Part shown: piece by piece, positions 34,901 through 44,299 of the stretch
Layout: every line of letters starts with the position of its first letter
How positions within the stretch are numbered: the stretch's first letter is position 1
From: UBA12191 sp964422295
Lineage (GTDB): Bacteria > Planctomycetota > UBA8108 > UBA1146
Length of the DNA: 64,000 nt
Assembly: GCA_964422295.1 (NCBI GenBank)
Contig: CAYRAM010000004.1
Location: forward strand, 1-64,000
Direction of reading: 5' to 3'
Translations under genes and position numbers: made by a program
The notes under the pieces: generated by a model
Told to the model about the DNA's origin: nothing
What the model saw: the letters and a program-made list of their open reading frames with translations, nothing else
Database searches by the model: none

Positions 34901-37900
34901 GGTGCCGACCGCAAAGGTAGACCCGATAGCGAAGTCAGAGCCGCTGCTGTCAACTGTACAGTTGTCAGCGATAGTAGGCTCGGTCCATGACACTGCTGCT
35001 CCACACAGATCGGGATCGTTGTTGACCTCGATCGTCGCAGGAACATTGGTGATGGTGGGATCTTCGACATCTGTAACGGTCACGGTGAAACTAGTGTCTG
35101 AACTGTTACCGTGATCATCGGTCGCAGTCAGAGTGACCGTTGTCGTTCCGACGGGGAATTGAGACCCATTCATGTGACTGGAAGTCAGTGCAGGTGCCGC
35201 TGTACAATTGTCCGTCACTGCAGGATCGGTCCACGATGCAGCAGCTGTACAAAGTCCCGCTTCAGAATCAAGCGAGATGTTGGGCACAGTCCCAAGGAAG
35301 GTCGGAGGAGTATTTTCGAGGAAAGGATCCTCACACTCATCCGGAATCCCGTTGGAGTTACAGTCGATGGAGAAACCAGATTCGATCTGGCACTCATCGG
35401 GGGTGCCATTCAAATCACAATCAGCAGAAATCAAATCTGCGATGTCACAACTGTCGATCTGGGAATTCCCGTTACAGTCAAGACCCGCATTTGCCAGTAT
35501 TTCACAGGAATCGATGGCACCGTTGACATCACAGTCGAGTGCTGGATTAGCAGCAATCTGACAGGAGTCCGGGACAAGATCGGTGTCACAGTCCGCGGCA
35601 CCATTCGCAAGGTCACAACTGTCCGGGATAGTGTTCAAATCGCAATCGACCGAAGTGCCGCTGGCGATATCACAACTGTCCAAGGTACCGTTGGTATTGC
35701 AGTCCGGTGCGCCTGATGCCAGGTCACATTCATCCGGAGTTCCGTTCAAATCGCAATCGGGCTCACACTCGTCGGGAATCCCGTTAGCGTTGCAATCATT
35801 GCTTTGCAATGAAGCGATGTCACAGGAATCGGGCACACCGTTGGCATTGCAATCGGGGCCACCATTGGCAAGGAAGCAGGCATCGGGGACTCCATCCAGA
35901 TCACAATCCAATTCGGTTCCATCTGCGATGTCGCAGGAGTCTGGAATGGTGTTTCCATTGCAATCATTGCTTTGCAATGAAGCGATGTCACAGGAGTCGG
36001 GCACACCGTTGACATTGCAATCGGGGCCGCCATTGGCAAGGAAGCAGACATCGGGGACTCCATCCAGATCACAATCCAATTCGGTTCCATCTGCGATGTC
36101 GCAAGAGTCGGGAATGATGTTTCCATTACAATCAGCAGAAATCAAATCTGCGATGTCACAACTATCGATCTGGGAATTCCCGTTACAGTCAAGACCCGCA
36201 TTTGCCAGTATTTCACAGGAATCGATGGCACCGTTGACATCACAGTCGAGTGCTGGATTAGCAGCAATCTGACAGGAGTCCGGGACAAGATCGGTGTCAC
36301 AGTCCGCGGCACCATTCGCAAGGTCACAACTGTCCGGGATAGTGTTCAAATCGCAATCGACCGAAGTGCCGCTGGCGATATCACAACTGTCCAAGGTACC
36401 GTTGGTATTGCAGTCCGGTGCGCCTGATGCCAGGTCACATTCATCCGGAGTTCCGTTCAAATCGCAATCGGGCTCACACTCGTCGGGAATCCCGTTAGCG
36501 TTGCAATCATTGCTTTGCAATGAAGCGATGTCACAGGAATCGGGCACACCGTTGGCATTGCAATCGGGGCCACCATTGGCAAGGAAGCAGGCATCGGGGA
36601 CTCCATCCAGATCACAATCCAATTCGGTTCCATCTGCGATGTCGCAGGAGTCGGGAATGATGTTTCCATTGCAATCAGGAACAACTTCGGAGCGAATTTC
36701 GCAGCGATCGTCAGCGCCATTTGCATTACAATCTGGAACAATCTCCCTGTGATCGACCCTTGCGAACACACCGTCAGCAGTGTAAGCAATCCATTCACCA
36801 TTAGTCGCGACCGCAGTTCCAACTGAGTCACCGTTAACCGTGCCTATCGGACGAATCAAATCGACGAGTGCCCAAGTACTGTCTTCCATTCGGTTGTACA
36901 AGTGCACAAAACCTTGCGATGAATCGATTTTGGGCTCACCGACGACGAGCATGTCTCCACTCAATTGAACGCTGACACCATAATCGAGGCTTTCCGCAGC
37001 AGAACTGATCAGGCGATCAGTTTGAATCCAACTGGAGCCATCCGCAGAATTTTCAAAGGTGTAAACCGCACCCACCATCGGATCATCGGGATTGGCTGCC
37101 AGTGTCCTCTGGGAGGTCACCGCAAGGGTCCCCCCATTCCAGGAGAGCTTGCTTCCAAACGCAGCGCCAGTTGGACTGTCGGTTGTGGAGATTTCGGCGG
37201 TCAGTTCCCACTCTGTACCATTTAAACGATAACCGTATACTCTTCCAGATCCCCCGGGAGGACCGTCTGAAGGCGATCCGATCATCAACCAATTGTTATC
37301 TGTCAACTGGAGTGCAGAACCAACCTCTTCACCTCCCCCATTTAGTGGATCGGTATTGGTGATATTTGAAGTTCTTTCGAATGCTGTGCCATCATGGCTC
37401 CAGACTTCAACGTATCCACCTGGTGTGAATCCTCCACCATCGACGACGACGTCTTCTTCCGGAGGACTCTGAGGTGCACCGACGGCGATGGTAGACCCGT
37501 GAACATCTACAGAAGAACCATACAAGTCATCCAAGGCCGCAACTTCTGGCTCTAATAGTTGCGTCTGGACCCAACCTAATTCTTGTCTCTCAAAGACGTA
37601 TACCGCGCCGATATTGCCATTCTTATTGGGGGCACCGATGGCAGCTGTAGAACCTGACATTGCCATCGATGATCCGAAGCCATCGTCAGGATCATCATCG
37701 GATGGAGCCAATGTACCATCGGAGATCCAGGTAGTTCCCAATCTCCTATACACCTCAATACTTCTGGTTGCACCAGGATCCGCCATGAAGAGGGTATCCC
37801 CTTCCATCAAAGCCATCACTGTCGCTGTTCCCGAAGTCGCAGCGGCAAGGACCGGCTCGCAGGCGTCCAATAAGCCATTCATGTTGCAGTCAGCCAATAG

Positions 37901-38092
37901 GGAATCTGCCATCTGACACTCGTCAGGGATCCCATTAAGATCGCAATCTCCACTTAGGCCTTGGGAGATATCGCAGGAATCTTCCTGGCTATTTAGATTG
38001 CAGTCCGTCACTGGAGTACAATCTTGAGCTGACGATGTCACCCAACCAGTAAGAACAAAAACAATTGATAAGAGAACCTCGCGGTTTTTCAT
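31979..38092 (-). CDS. Giant secreted FG-GAP / HYR / dockerin-like protein (2037 aa)
   Basis: Start ATG at 38092 with GAGGTGGTG before it; signal peptide at about 1-22. Order: two or three DCNxNGxxDxC repeats; seven FG-GAP blades at about 85-445 (pattern x-G-S-x-V/M-x-x-x-x-x-x-x-IGAP); a long block of DCNxNG calcium-type repeats at about 450-920, part of it recently duplicated; 11 HYR domains of about 81 residues at about 924-1815, each with a C-G-A...D-N-C cysteine pair; six or seven more DCNxNG repeats; a dockerin-like pair (RGDANEDGGVDIADAIFML and DSNDSGTHDIADAVFIL); and the ending CGVDATP...CDSYNACP. Probably a cell-surface or matrix adhesin. Partner unknown. Confidence 0.88.
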   Translation of the reverse strand: MKNREVLLSIVFVLTGWVTSSAQDCTPVTDCNLNSQEDSCDISQGLSGDCDLNGIPDECQMADSLLADCNMNGLLDACEPVLAAATSGTATVMALMEGDTLFMADPGATRSIEVYRRLGTTWISDGTLAPSDDDPDDGFGSSMAMSGSTAAIGAPNKNGNIGAVYVFERQELGWVQTQLLEPEVAALDDLYGSSVDVHGSTIAVGAPQSPPEEDVVVDGGGFTPGGYVEVWSHDGTAFERTSNITNTDPLNGGGEEVGSALQLTDNNWLMIGSPSDGPPGGSGRVYGYRLNGTEWELTAEISTTDSPTGAAFGSKLSWNGGTLAVTSQRTLAANPDDPMVGAVYTFENSADGSSWIQTDRLISSAAESLDYGVSVQLSGDMLVVGEPKIDSSQGFVHLYNRMEDSTWALVDLIRPIGTVNGDSVGTAVATNGEWIAYTADGVFARVDHREIVPDCNANGADDRCEIRSEVVPDCNGNIIPDSCDIADGTELDCDLDGVPDACFLANGGPDCNANGVPDSCDIASLQSNDCNANGIPDECEPDCDLNGTPDECDLASGAPDCNTNGTLDSCDIASGTSVDCDLNTIPDSCDLANGAADCDTDLVPDSCQIAANPALDCDVNGAIDSCEILANAGLDCNGNSQIDSCDIADLISADCNGNIIPDSCDIADGTELDCDLDGVPDVCFLANGGPDCNVNGVPDSCDIASLQSNDCNGNTIPDSCDIADGTELDCDLDGVPDACFLANGGPDCNANGVPDSCDIASLQSNDCNANGIPDECEPDCDLNGTPDECDLASGAPDCNTNGTLDSCDIASGTSVDCDLNTIPDSCDLANGAADCDTDLVPDSCQIAANPALDCDVNGAIDSCEILANAGLDCNGNSQIDSCDIADLISADCDLNGTPDECQIESGFSIDCNSNGIPDECEDPFLENTPPTFLGTVPNISLDSEAGLCTAAASWTDPAVTDNCTAAPALTSSHMNGSQFPVGTTTVTLTATDDHGNSSDTSFTVTVTDVEDPTITNVPATIEVNNDPDLCGAAVSWTEPTIADNCTVDSSGSDFAIGSTFAVGTHSVTYTATDSAGRSTSASFSIVVTDAQPPAFTSTPMSMTLDNDLDACGALAMWDPAATSDNCEVLSTSSTHSSGDFFPTGDTTVTITTTDTAGLSAQHSFTVTVNDAQAPALSQMPQSMTLSAEAGLCEASVPWDPPLTSDNCPGELLEGSHMPGSAFAVGAHTVTYTVTDTSGNPTSASFDILIEDGEAPQFDQAPMTMTLQSDLGLCDTTAEWAMVATSDNCDVLSLTSTHQSGDTFPVGTTTVSMTLEDIHGNLASHSFDVIVEDNELPLISGMPTPIAQSNDTGVCGATISWADPSASDNCSLSEFTSSHANGSLFNVGTTTVTYTASDIHGNTSSSSFDIVISDDELPTISSLSGNLTSTNDLGACGAIMVWSEPRPDDNCEIQSFTSTHQSGEQFPVGTTTVTYTATDIYGNELSGSFDVSVSDDEVPTIGGDLGNLEVSTDPDLCSSLVSWPEPEALDNCPGASLSSTIANGSTFDLGDTLVTYTVVDAAGNSSETSFTVMVLDQQDPSFDSAPENVSLSSDPGLCSATHSWEAPQTSDNCDGLTMNTSHPSGTAFDVGSTDVTMFLTDGSGNTVQHTFSVAVLDNEDPQLSGVPTDITQTNDLGVCGASIDWALPEGSDNCSLGDLAASHQPGDTFGTGTTVVSYSLADGSGNVVTASFTVTVTDDDAPIIATSGDISIEAPAGNCSAFVTIPEATGTDNCQLVNLTNDRNAGVNASGTYDYGTTIITWTATDSSGNTSTAEQSVTVTVDMTDCNSNGTPDVCEIVDGSAPDCNGNGVPDSCDLASGAAEDCNNSGLPDSCEVASGSVSDCDGNGTPDECDTDCDGNGSPDACDIASGAAEDCNGNEVPDSCDLSSGTSVDTNGNSTPDECEPSFRRGDANEDGGVDIADAIFMLYTLMLNGPASGCADTTDSNDSGTHDIADAVFILSYQFAGGNAPPSPGPNTCGVDATPDDGLSCDSYNACP
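35421..36676 (-). repeat. Nested recent duplications inside the giant gene (711-bp and 168-bp offsets)
   Basis: Bases 35421-35965 recur at 36132-36676 with only a handful of differences, an offset of 711 bp (237 codons). Between them 35961-36128 is a third partial copy of 35793-35960, an offset of 168 bp (56 codons). Both offsets are whole codons and whole multiples of the DCNxNG repeat pattern, so the frame is kept. Identity is far above that of the HYR domains, hence recent. Confidence 0.92.
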
Positions 38093-38204
38093 AACGCACA
38101 CCACCTCGTGTTGGACGAAAACAATCGTCTCAATAGAACAAAGAATCCGATTCAAGTGCCCTAGGGCCAAAAAAATAAGAACCAAAAATTGATAAAAACA
38201 GCCT

Positions 38205-38250
38205 AAAAAAAGGGCTGCTAGCCGAACTTTCTTCGGACTAACAACCCTTT
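38205..38250 (-). terminator. Rho-independent terminator of the 1823-aa giant gene
   Basis: On the minus strand AAGGGUUGUUAGUCCGAA pairs with UUCGGCUAGCAGCCCUU along about 17 positions with several G-U pairs and one bulge, followed by a run of U. It lies between this gene and the next giant gene downstream, so the two are separate transcription units. The remaining intergenic bases 38251-38347 are AT-rich with nothing else seen. Confidence 0.85.
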
Positions 38251-38347
38251 TAACACCTGTCTCAGTTTATATCTGAACTCTGCGACTATGTAAACACAAA
38301 ATCATATAACATATAGACTTACATATCTACGTATCGCAATATTTCTA

Positions 38348-41300
38348 CTATGGGCAACCGCCGTAACTTCCACAATCCAAGCCGTCAAATGGCGTTCCAT
38401 CTACACCACAACTGCTAACTCCGGGTGCCGGCGGTTCCTGCCCACCCGTGAACTGATAGTTCAATACAAAGATAATGTCAGCAATGTCCTGAGTGCCACT
38501 ATCATTCGCATCTGCAGCGTCTTTGCAGTTCGAACCGGGGCCACCGAGCATGAGAGCGTAAAGCATGAAAATGGCGTCTCCAATATCGACGGAACCGTCT
38601 TCATTGGCATCACCCCTTCTGAAGTGAACTTCACATTCATCCGGGACGTTATTGCCATTGCTATCCAAGGCCGAGCCTCCAGAGAGGTCACACTCATCCG
38701 GTGATCCATTGCCATTGCAGTCAGGGCTGGTGCCACTGCTGACATCGCACGGATCCGGAATTCCATTGCCATTACAATCAGTATCGCATTCGTCAGGTAT
38801 TCCATTCCCATCGCAATCCTCGGAAATACCGCTGGAAACCTCACAACTGTCGAGGATTCCACTGCCATTGCAATCCTGGCCCGCTCCGGTATCGAGATCA
38901 CAACTGTCTGGTACACCATTACCATCGCAGTCAATCGCAAGTCCCGATTCGATGTCGCATACATCGGGAGTTCCATTGCCATTGCAATCGGTTAATGGCA
39001 CGAGAATGGTTACCGATTGCTGAACAGATGTAGCATTGCCAGCCATATCAGTTGCAGTCCACGTGATGATCGTGGTTCCATACTCGAAATTCCCTGTAAT
39101 CGGGCCTCCACCATTGAAGTCGTTGGTAAGCGACGCAACGATGCAGTTATCCTCGGCCTGTGGTTCAGGAATCGTGAGGTCGGCATTACAGAGACTATCA
39201 GGTGCTGTGATATCAACATTTGTTGCACCTGTGATCGTCGGCGACTCCTCATCTTCCACTGTGATCAAGAAGGAACCGGTTGCGAGATTTCCATTGGCAT
39301 CAGCCAGGGAATAGCTCACGGTGGTCGTTCCCAATGGGAAGAAGTCACCGGGTTGGTGGCTACCTAACAGATCACCTAATCCACAGTTATCACTACCACT
39401 GGGCAGTGACCAATTGGCTGTGGCACCACACTGCCCCTGGTCCGTTGTCAAAGTCATATCCGTAGGGATTCCACTGAGAAGTGGCGCCTCTGTATCGATG
39501 ACGGTCACTATGAAGGAGTGCTGGGTGCTATTCCCGCTGTCATCCGTCAGGAACATCGTCACGAAGGTCGAACCAACGTTGAACATGGATCCGGATTGAT
39601 GGCTAACGCTCAGATCTGTATTGCCACAGTTGTCAGTGACGACAGGATCACCCCAGCTGGCTATTGCGGAGCAAAGCCCTGGGCTCGAATCTACCGTCAT
39701 CTCTCCCGGTGCATCAACAAACTCGGGAGCCTGATGATCAGAGACTGTCACCAGGAATGACTGCTGGGAGGAGTTCCCTTCCGCATCAGTCGCAGTGTAG
39801 GTCACCAATGTTGAACCCAGACCAAAAGTACTGCCGATATCATGACTGCTCGTGAGAGTTGTTCCATCACAGTTGTCAGTAGCATTCGGCTGATCCCAGG
39901 AAGCTGCGGCTGAACACTGATCATCGAGAGTGGAGACCGTAACTTCGGCGGGCAATCCTTGAATACTAGGTGCTTCATTATCAATCACGGTGACTACAAA
40001 GGAGTGATTACTGACGTTTAAATTCACATCGGTAAGCACCATGGAGACTGTTGTCTCTCCCTTTGGGAAAGTTTCTCCTGATTGCCATGTGGAAGCGAAA
40101 GACAATATTCCGCAGTTGTCCGAGAGCATAGGAACATCCCAGAATACTTGTGCACCACACAATCCTGGATCTGTGGTCGTAACCATATTCTCAGGAGCGC
40201 TGTCGAAACTTGGGAATTGGTCATCGGTGATCGTGATATCAAAACTACTAGATACTGTAGCACCCTTTGCGTCTGTAGCAGTGTAGGTCACCGTATGGGT
40301 TCCCAGGCCAAACAACTCTCCTGGTGAATGACTACCCAGAATCGTTGCGCCTGCACAGTTGTCACTCAGGATTGGAGGATCCCACATAACGGTTGCACCA
40401 CAGACATCCAAATCATTGCTCATTTGAATATCCCGGGGCATGTTGAGAATTTGAGGATCCTCTTCATCAATCACGGTGATCTCAAACTGGTGGGAACTCT
40501 GATTTCCATGAATGTCTGTCAAAAGCATGCTTACAAGCGTGGTCCCAATCGAGAAAGTGTCACCTGACTGAGAGGTGGACTCCAATGACTGAATACCACA
40601 GTTGTCAGTCAGCGATGGTGTATCCCAAATCGCTGCGGTAGAGCATGCACCAAGATCTGTAGAGAGAATCTGCGATGAAGGAGTTGTCTGGAAAATCGGA
40701 GATTCATCATCGGATACAGTGATCGCAAAACTGCTGCTCAATGTCAATCCGCTGGTGTCCATCACCGTGTACGTCACGGTGTGACTTCCTTCCTCAAAGA
40801 AATCCCCCGGGTTACTGGTACTGGAGAGCATTTCACCAGGACAGTTGTCAGATGTGGATGGAGGTTCCCAGGTAACGATGGCCCCACACATCCCGGGGTC
40901 TGCGGTGATGGAGATGTTTGGACTCATTCCAGCCAGAGTAGGGGATTGCGTATCAGTCACCGATACAGTGAAGCTATGAGTGGACTGATTACTACTGCTG
41001 TCCAAAATCGTCATAGTGACAACCGTATCCCCCTTGGGGAACATTTCTCCGGACCCATGACTACTCGTTGACGAGATGATTTCACAGTTATCAGAAACTT
41101 GTACGGGGTCCCACGTCACCACCGCTCCGCAATGATCCAAGTCATTAGTGACCGAAATCGGTGCAGGAGGATTGAGGAACTGAGGGTTTTCGTCATCAAG
41201 AATGGTGACTGTGAATGAAGCACTTGTCATGTTGCTGGCATCATCCATGGCGGTGTATGTAATTGTGTGCATACCCGTCGAAAGAGATGCGCCACTCTGG

Positions 41301-43819
41301 ATGTCAGATTCGAAACTGGCCACATTACAATTGTCTGAACTGTTTGGCTCGGTCCAGCTAACCACTGCTCCACACACTCCTACATCATTGGTCAGTGTAA
41401 AATCGAGAGGGGCTCCCGAAATCGACGGACTTTCATGATCCAGGATTGTGATTGTGAATGAACTCGAACTGGAGTTTCCATGTTCATCGGTTGCCGTCAG
41501 AGTCACTGTTGTTACACCCAGTGGGTATGTACCACCATTGATATGGGATCCACTGACAATTGGTGGAGGTGAACAATCATCCTCTGCGACCGCCGCTATC
41601 CAACTGACTGCAGCGGAGCATGATCCAGGCTCGGTATCTCTGACGATGTTATCAACCGTGGTTACGAAAACTGGAGGCGTAACATCTACTGCATCACCCG
41701 GTTCACATTCATCCGGGATACCATTGGAATTGCAATCCCGAGAAAATCCGGTAGTCAATTGGCACTCATCTGGAACCGCATTGCTGTCACAGTCCAATGA
41801 AAGGCCACTGGCAAGATCGCAAGTGTCCAACTCAAAGTTTCCATTGCAATCCAGAGCGGGCTGATTCACCAACTGGCATGCATCCAGAACGCCGTCATTG
41901 TCACAATCACCACTGGTCGTGGCAATTTCGCAATTATCGATCAAGCCATTATTGTTGCAATCTCCTGCACCAGAAGCGAGGTCACAGGAGTCAGGGGTTC
42001 CATTCAAATCACAGTCAGAATCGGCCTGACTGGCGATGTCACAGCTGTCGATGATTCCGTTGGTATTGCAATCCTGGGCACCCGCCTGAAGGTCGCAACT
42101 GTCAGGGATACCATTGCCATCGCAATCATCTTCGCAGTCATCGGGGATTCCATTGGCATTGCAATCCAGACTAAGAGCAGTGCTAATGTCGCATGAATCG
42201 AGGATTCCATTGTTGTTGCAGTCGGACGCGCCGCTCGCAAGCTCACATGAATCGGGGACTCCATTCCCATCGCAATCATCAGAAAACCCAGAAGCTGTAT
42301 CACAGGAATCGATGATGAGATTTCCATTGCAATCTGGCTGCAACTGACTATTGATTTCACAGCGATCGTCGATTCCATTTGTATTGCAATCAGGCATTAC
42401 CTCGCGGAAATCTGCAAACGCAATTACTTCTGGAGCACTGTAAAAGATCCATTCACCATTAGTTGCGACTCCGCTTCCAACAGCATTTCCGGCAGCAGTA
42501 CCAATCGGACGAATTGACTCTATCAATGTCCAACTACCATCTGGTGCCCTGTTGTAGAGGTGGGCGAAACCACGAGCAGCATCTACTCTCGGTTCGCCAA
42601 CCATCATGATATCGCCGGTCAGATCGAGTGAGTCGGCGTACCCATTTGTGGCAGGAATCGTACTGGTGGTTCTTCCGTTGGGGATCCAGTCTCCACCCGC
42701 AGCAGATCGATCAAAGGTGTAGACCGCTCCTATAGGCCCTCCATTTCCGGCGACCGGAGCCCGTTCCGCACCAACAACGAGAGTATCTTCACTAATTGCC
42801 AATTGGGTTCCAAATCGGTGACCCTGAGATATGTCAAAGGGCTGGAGGGTTTCCATTAGGACATAACCACCGCCAAAGTTTCGGTAGCCAAACACTCGTC
42901 CCGAAGAGTTAGGAGCATTGGCCCCGGGAGAACCCAGGAATACCCATCCACCACTGGCAAACGATACAGATGTACCAATCTCTTCACCTCCACCGGTTGT
43001 GGGATTTGTTGGTGCGAGGCGAACAGACCTCTCCCAACCGGTTCCCGTCTGCGACCACACTTCAGCGAAACCACCCGGTGTGGGGCCAACAGGATCTGCG
43101 TCACCATCGGCGTCGTCTCCAAGGGGCGCTTGTGGAGCACCGACAACGATTTCTGTTCCAGAAATATCTACAGAGAAACCGTAAAGTGCACCGAATACAG
43201 GAAGTTCTGCTTCGAGAATCTGGGCCTGCATCCAGCCGTTTTCAGTGCGCTGGAATACGTATACTTTTCCTGTGTTTCCATTGCTCATCGGTGCGCCGAT
43301 AACTGCAGTGTTTCCTGAAACCGCCATGCTGAAGGCGAATCCATCCAAATTGTCCTGATCCGTCGGATCAGTTGGAGCGAGATAACCATCCAGGATCCAA
43401 CGGGTACCCAATCTCTTGAACACTTCGACAAGCCTGACCACTGGCGGATGTATCTCACCTGGAGGAGGAGGAGGTTCATCAGGAGGGGGAGGTTCAGCCG
43501 GATCTGAGACTAGAAGCCAATTGGCAGTCATTGCTGAATGAGCGGTACTGGCTCCACCAATCAATTGGACAGGATTCAATGGTTCACATGAATCCAGTAT
43601 TCCATTCATGTTGCAATCTGAATTGAGCACCGCGACAAGATCACATTCATCGGGAACTCCATTGAAATTACAGTCATCGCTGAGTCCTTGGGTTATGTCA
43701 CAGGAGTCAGCTTGGCCATTGGCATTGCAGTCCACCGTCGGCGCACAGAACTGGCCATGGCTCTCAGGTGAAACAGCAAGAATCAAAAGTACGGTGATCG
43801 CACCAACTAGAATACGCAT
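38348..43819 (-). CDS. Giant secreted FG-GAP / HYR / dockerin-like protein (1823 aa)
   Basis: Start ATG at 43819, GGGAGGG before it; signal peptide at about 1-22 (ITVLLILAVSPESHGQ). Same layout as its neighbour at 31979: DCNxNG repeats, propeller at about 85-470, DCNxNG block at about 475-705, 11 HYR domains at about 706-1605, DCNxNG block, dockerin-like pair (RGDANEDGSVDIGDAIFML, ANDSGTQDIADIIFVL) and the ending CGVDGTP...CGSYGGCP. The first propeller blade carries a proline-rich loop PPPPDEPPPPPGEIHPP not seen in the paralogues. HYR domains 3, 9 and 10 match the same-numbered domains of the 2037-residue protein, so the arrays are collinear and the genes arose by duplication. Confidence 0.88.
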   Translation of the reverse strand: MRILVGAITVLLILAVSPESHGQFCAPTVDCNANGQADSCDITQGLSDDCNFNGVPDECDLVAVLNSDCNMNGILDSCEPLNPVQLIGGASTAHSAMTANWLLVSDPAEPPPPDEPPPPPGEIHPPVVRLVEVFKRLGTRWILDGYLAPTDPTDQDNLDGFAFSMAVSGNTAVIGAPMSNGNTGKVYVFQRTENGWMQAQILEAELPVFGALYGFSVDISGTEIVVGAPQAPLGDDADGDADPVGPTPGGFAEVWSQTGTGWERSVRLAPTNPTTGGGEEIGTSVSFASGGWVFLGSPGANAPNSSGRVFGYRNFGGGYVLMETLQPFDISQGHRFGTQLAISEDTLVVGAERAPVAGNGGPIGAVYTFDRSAAGGDWIPNGRTTSTIPATNGYADSLDLTGDIMMVGEPRVDAARGFAHLYNRAPDGSWTLIESIRPIGTAAGNAVGSGVATNGEWIFYSAPEVIAFADFREVMPDCNTNGIDDRCEINSQLQPDCNGNLIIDSCDTASGFSDDCDGNGVPDSCELASGASDCNNNGILDSCDISTALSLDCNANGIPDDCEDDCDGNGIPDSCDLQAGAQDCNTNGIIDSCDIASQADSDCDLNGTPDSCDLASGAGDCNNNGLIDNCEIATTSGDCDNDGVLDACQLVNQPALDCNGNFELDTCDLASGLSLDCDSNAVPDECQLTTGFSRDCNSNGIPDECEPGDAVDVTPPVFVTTVDNIVRDTEPGSCSAAVSWIAAVAEDDCSPPPIVSGSHINGGTYPLGVTTVTLTATDEHGNSSSSSFTITILDHESPSISGAPLDFTLTNDVGVCGAVVSWTEPNSSDNCNVASFESDIQSGASLSTGMHTITYTAMDDASNMTSASFTVTILDDENPQFLNPPAPISVTNDLDHCGAVVTWDPVQVSDNCEIISSTSSHGSGEMFPKGDTVVTMTILDSSSNQSTHSFTVSVTDTQSPTLAGMSPNISITADPGMCGAIVTWEPPSTSDNCPGEMLSSTSNPGDFFEEGSHTVTYTVMDTSGLTLSSSFAITVSDDESPIFQTTPSSQILSTDLGACSTAAIWDTPSLTDNCGIQSLESTSQSGDTFSIGTTLVSMLLTDIHGNQSSHQFEITVIDEEDPQILNMPRDIQMSNDLDVCGATVMWDPPILSDNCAGATILGSHSPGELFGLGTHTVTYTATDAKGATVSSSFDITITDDQFPSFDSAPENMVTTTDPGLCGAQVFWDVPMLSDNCGILSFASTWQSGETFPKGETTVSMVLTDVNLNVSNHSFVVTVIDNEAPSIQGLPAEVTVSTLDDQCSAAASWDQPNATDNCDGTTLTSSHDIGSTFGLGSTLVTYTATDAEGNSSQQSFLVTVSDHQAPEFVDAPGEMTVDSSPGLCSAIASWGDPVVTDNCGNTDLSVSHQSGSMFNVGSTFVTMFLTDDSGNSTQHSFIVTVIDTEAPLLSGIPTDMTLTTDQGQCGATANWSLPSGSDNCGLGDLLGSHQPGDFFPLGTTTVSYSLADANGNLATGSFLITVEDEESPTITGATNVDITAPDSLCNADLTIPEPQAEDNCIVASLTNDFNGGGPITGNFEYGTTIITWTATDMAGNATSVQQSVTILVPLTDCNGNGTPDVCDIESGLAIDCDGNGVPDSCDLDTGAGQDCNGSGILDSCEVSSGISEDCDGNGIPDECDTDCNGNGIPDPCDVSSGTSPDCNGNGSPDECDLSGGSALDSNGNNVPDECEVHFRRGDANEDGSVDIGDAIFMLYALMLGGPGSNCKDAADANDSGTQDIADIIFVLNYQFTGGQEPPAPGVSSCGVDGTPFDGLDCGSYGGCP

Positions 43820-44299
43820 GGGAAACCCTCCCACTCTCTGAATAAAAATTGTCAAAATATTCAACCCCGGATAGTTACCGTGACGATTTCAGGGAACCCC
43901 CTGGCCCCATGCACGGCGAACCAATCAACACTTGATCCTGTAACTGAAGAATTTCATTGGGAAATTCAGATCCGGACCAATCCCGGCTCACGAAGGTACT
44001 ACCTCCGATCGAATTACAAGATCCCTATGAGCATTTTATACCGGCTTTGTTAACTATACAGAACCACTTTTTAACCAATTCGCTCACCTGAATGAACTAT
44101 CTATCACAATGTATAATAAGGACTTATGGACATATCTAAAAAGTAATGTTCAAGAAACGCCTAAGGTAACCAAACTGCCAACGTTATTAACATTGATTAG
44201 TTGTCCAGTCATAAAAAAATGGCGCCGATGTGGTCACGAATGACACGACATCGACGCCGATCCCCACTCAAAGCTCTATCAAGCCCCGGGGCTGGGGGT
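43820..44299 (-). other. AT-rich intergenic region with terminator
   Basis: 480 bases between two giant genes. At 44213-44258 a minus-strand hairpin (GGCGUCGAUGU with ACAUCGGCGCC, 11 pairs, long loop) is followed by A and seven U, ending the 5085-residue gene. The rest is AT-rich and should hold the promoter of the 1823-residue gene. A TTGACA hexamer lies shortly before that gene's start, but no convincing -10 at proper spacing was found. Confidence 0.75.
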
